Made by a program: the position numbers and the translations under genes. Shown here one piece after another: positions 12,900-14,247 of a DNA stretch of 14,247 nucleotides. Numbering within the stretch: the first letter of the stretch is position 1; the number at the start of each line of letters is the position of its first letter. This DNA comes from JBBDIO01 sp040880365 (GTDB taxonomy: Bacteria > Chloroflexota > Anaerolineae > Caldilineales > Caldilineaceae). Below the pieces are notes generated by a model. The model ran no database searches. It saw only the letters and a list, made by a program, of their open reading frames with translations, and was not told the origin of the DNA. Where the stretch lies: positions 1 through 14,247 of the forward strand of contig JBBDIO010000230.1 of assembly GCA_040880365.1 (NCBI GenBank), given 5' to 3'.

Positions 12900-13880
12900 T
12901 CAATAGGGGCCGCGTATCTCATCGCGCACGGCTTGCGCATAGAACGCGCGCAGCTGTTCGTGCAGCGCCTCTGGCAAGGGGGACAGCTCCGCCGCGGTCA
13001 CATTGGCCTGGGCCTGTTGCGGTGAACTCGCGCCTGGGATCACCACCGAAACGGCCTCGTGATCAAGAATCCAGCGCAACGCCATCTGCACCATGCTCAT
13101 CGCTGGCGGCACATATGCCCGCAGTTGCTCTGAAAGCTCGACGCCCTTTTCGAAGGGAAGGCCGGCAAACGTCTCGCCCACATTGAAGGACTGACCGTCG
13201 CGGTTGAAGTTGCGATGATCCCCTTCGCTGAAGACAGTCGTCTTGTCCAGCTTGCCGGTCAGCAGCCCGCTCGCCAGGGGCAGACGCACGATGATTCCCA
13301 CCCCTTTTGCCTGGGCGGCAGGCAGGAGTTCCTCGGCTGGTTTCTGCCTGAAGATGTTGAAAATGACCTGGAGTGTCGTGAGTCCTTCCTGTTCCAGGCA
13401 AATCATGCCTTCTTCGACCGTCTCCACGCTGGCCCCAAAGGCCGCGATCAACCCTTCTTCCCGTTGACGGCGCAGCCAGTCGAAGATGCGGCCGTCGCGC
13501 AGCACCTCCACGGGCACACAGTGAAGCTGGGTGAGGTCAGTGCGGTCGACGCCCAGCTGTTTTCTGGAATGGAGCGTGGCGGCGCGCAGTCCCTCTTCGC
13601 TGTAGTTGTCTGGGTAGAGTCCGCCCGACCGGCCCAATTTGGTAGCGATAACGATATCGGGGTGCGACTGGCGGAAGCGACCGAGTGATCGTTCGCTCGC
13701 GCCGTCCCCATAGCCGTCTGCGGTATCGAAAAACCGCACACCTGCGTCGTAGGCGGCGCTCAGCGTTTCTTGCGCGATGGCGTCGTTCCAGGGCACTCCC
13801 CAGCCACCCCCGATTTGCCAACAGCCCAGACCTACTTCTGTGGCCTGTAGACCCTGGTTTCCAAGTGGTCGTGTTTTCAT
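12900..13880 (-). CDS. Aldo/keto reductase family oxidoreductase (326 residues)
   Basis: A full-length AKR TIM barrel that reduces carbonyl compounds (or oxidises alcohols) with NAD(P)H in the cytoplasm; the physiological substrate cannot be told from sequence. The catalytic tetrad is complete: Asp52 and Tyr57 in FFDTADGYG, Lys81 in IATKLG, His120 in LTQLHC. Cofactor-binding signatures are present late in the protein: RLPLASGLLTGKL (199-211) and VVIPGASSPQQAQANV (279-294). The N-terminus, RPLGNQGLQATEVGLGCWQIGGG, is typical, and the length is usual for the family. No signal peptide. The start is ATG 13880, preceded by a purine-rich GAAGAAGAA that is not a strong ribosome site. It converges on the beta-helix gene, with 67 bases between the stop codons and no clear terminator there. 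No functional link to the surface-protein genes is evident. Confidence 0.95.
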   Translation of the reverse strand: MKTRPLGNQGLQATEVGLGCWQIGGGWGVPWNDAIAQETLSAAYDAGVRFFDTADGYGDGASERSLGRFRQSHPDIVIATKLGRSGGLYPDNYSEEGLRAATLHSRKQLGVDRTDLTQLHCVPVEVLRDGRIFDWLRRQREEGLIAAFGASVETVEEGMICLEQEGLTTLQVIFNIFRQKPAEELLPAAQAKGVGIIVRLPLASGLLTGKLDKTTVFSEGDHRNFNRDGQSFNVGETFAGLPFEKGVELSEQLRAYVPPAMSMVQMALRWILDHEAVSVVIPGASSPQQAQANVTAAELSPLPEALHEQLRAFYAQAVRDEIRGPY

Positions 13881-13901
13881 TTTAATTCTTCTTCTGCCTT
13901 C

Positions 13902-13931
13902 TATATAGCTTCATTCTATTCTCGGTGTCGA
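13902..13931 (-). promoter_or_regulatory. Possible promoter of the aldo/keto reductase gene
   Basis: On the minus strand TATATA (13902-13907) lies 21 bases before the start codon, with TCGACA 18 bases further upstream as a weak -35 box. The -10 match is reasonable and the -35 poor. Confidence 0.3.
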
Positions 13932-14066
13932 ACAATCGACTGGCCTGTTTTCGGCAGCCTGAACATAGCATAAGGCCATGTGACCCGCAAGGATCGTGCA
14001 GGTGTCGGGTCGGGAGTTACTTTTTTGTATGGAATCCACTTTGCCCCTGCCGCACGCGCAAGACCT

Positions 14067-14247
14067 CTACCGCGCATCATGTGGCCGTGGGCTAGTGCGC
14101 AGCATGACGATTCCCAGCCACACGAACCACACAATACTACCCAGCCCAAACACGGCCCCCAGCGCGCCGAGCGCCGGGATGGTTGTGACGATGCCCGCCA
14201 TGCCGACCGCGACCCCGCAATAATTCAGTGCTTTGGGCAGTCCACCT
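14067..14247 (-). CDS. C-terminal fragment of a small integral membrane protein
   Basis: The frame is open from the right edge to TAG at 14067-14069 and gives 59 residues; the N-terminus is outside the window. Two hydrophobic segments are visible: about residues 7-22 (LNYCGVAVGMAGIV) and 29-49 (LGAVFGLGSIVWFVWLGIVML), followed by the polar tail RTSPRPHDAR. The pattern LPxxLxYxGxxxGxxG, then IPALGALGAVFGLG, then IVWFVWLGI, resembles the last two helices of small predicted membrane proteins (DUF4386-like) common in Chloroflexota and Actinomycetota; this is from memory and only suggestive. It ends 186 bases upstream of the aldo/keto reductase, on the same strand, so co-transcription is possible; the 13881-14066 gap shows no clear terminator. 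Confidence 0.7.
   Translation of the reverse strand, partial: GGLPKALNYCGVAVGMAGIVTTIPALGALGAVFGLGSIVWFVWLGIVMLRTSPRPHDAR

Noticed and set aside
13979..14027. GACCCG / CGGGTC inverted repeat followed by six Ts as a plus-strand terminator
   Set aside because: The stem is 6 bp with an 18-base loop, the Ts are not adjacent to it, and no plus-strand gene precedes it.
13916..14149. 77-codon minus-strand frame near the right end
   Set aside because: It overlaps, in another frame, the hydrophobic membrane-protein frame ending at 14067; its Cys/Trp/Arg-rich translation is a shadow of that gene.
1..14247. CRISPR array, phage, integrase or toxin-antitoxin system
   Set aside because: The short tandem repeats have no unique spacers between them, and no cas, recombinase, transposase or toxin motifs were seen in any convincing frame.

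Overview
The window looks like a piece of a Chloroflexota genome (Anaerolineae/Caldilineae type), probably a metagenome or draft scaffold, because it holds two runs of exactly 10 Ns. The assignment is inference from gene content: a very large BTAD/NB-ARC/TPR regulator, multi-domain secreted beta-helix proteins, and proteins ending in a short '[FY]-[LM]-P-x-x-x-R' tail are a combination I associate with that phylum. No rRNA, tRNA, CRISPR array, insertion sequence or phage gene was seen.

Layout. 1-918 (minus): N-terminal part of an exported beta-strand-repeat (haemagglutinin/adhesin-like) protein that runs off the left edge inside a 38-residue tandem repeat. 919-1435: non-coding, with a strong hairpin terminator and other inverted repeats. 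1436-4687 (minus): AfsR/SARP-type regulator of about 1083 residues. 4688-4899: divergent regulatory region with an 11-bp tandem repeat and three copies of the heptamer CGCTACG. 4900-5097 (plus): small soluble protein. 5098-5278: non-coding, built largely of a 14-bp tandem repeat. 5279-11389 (plus): a 2036-residue exported protein (signal peptide, beta-helix, tandem-95 domain, two cadherin-like domains, a long unassigned beta-rich block, two DUF4397-like domains, a fibronectin-III-like domain, a terminal beta domain and a short C-terminal tail), followed by a 19-bp-stem terminator. 11464-11770: repeat-rich leader. 11771-12832 (plus): 353-residue exported beta-helix protein with a choice-of-anchor-Q type C-terminus and the same kind of tail. 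12900-13880 (minus, convergent): aldo/keto reductase. 14067-14247 (minus): C-terminal end of a small membrane protein, cut by the right edge.

How the parts may work together (inference): three exported beta-rich proteins surround one large signal-integrating regulator, so the central block reads as a cell-surface or extracellular-matrix locus with its own regulator. The repeats between the divergent regulator and the small gene have the 11-bp direct-repeat spacing known for SARP binding sites and are the best candidate for its operator. The aldo/keto reductase and the membrane protein look like unrelated neighbours. The least explained items are the shared C-terminal tail, the repeat arrays in front of each secreted-protein gene, and the block of about 600 residues in the giant protein with no family I recognise.
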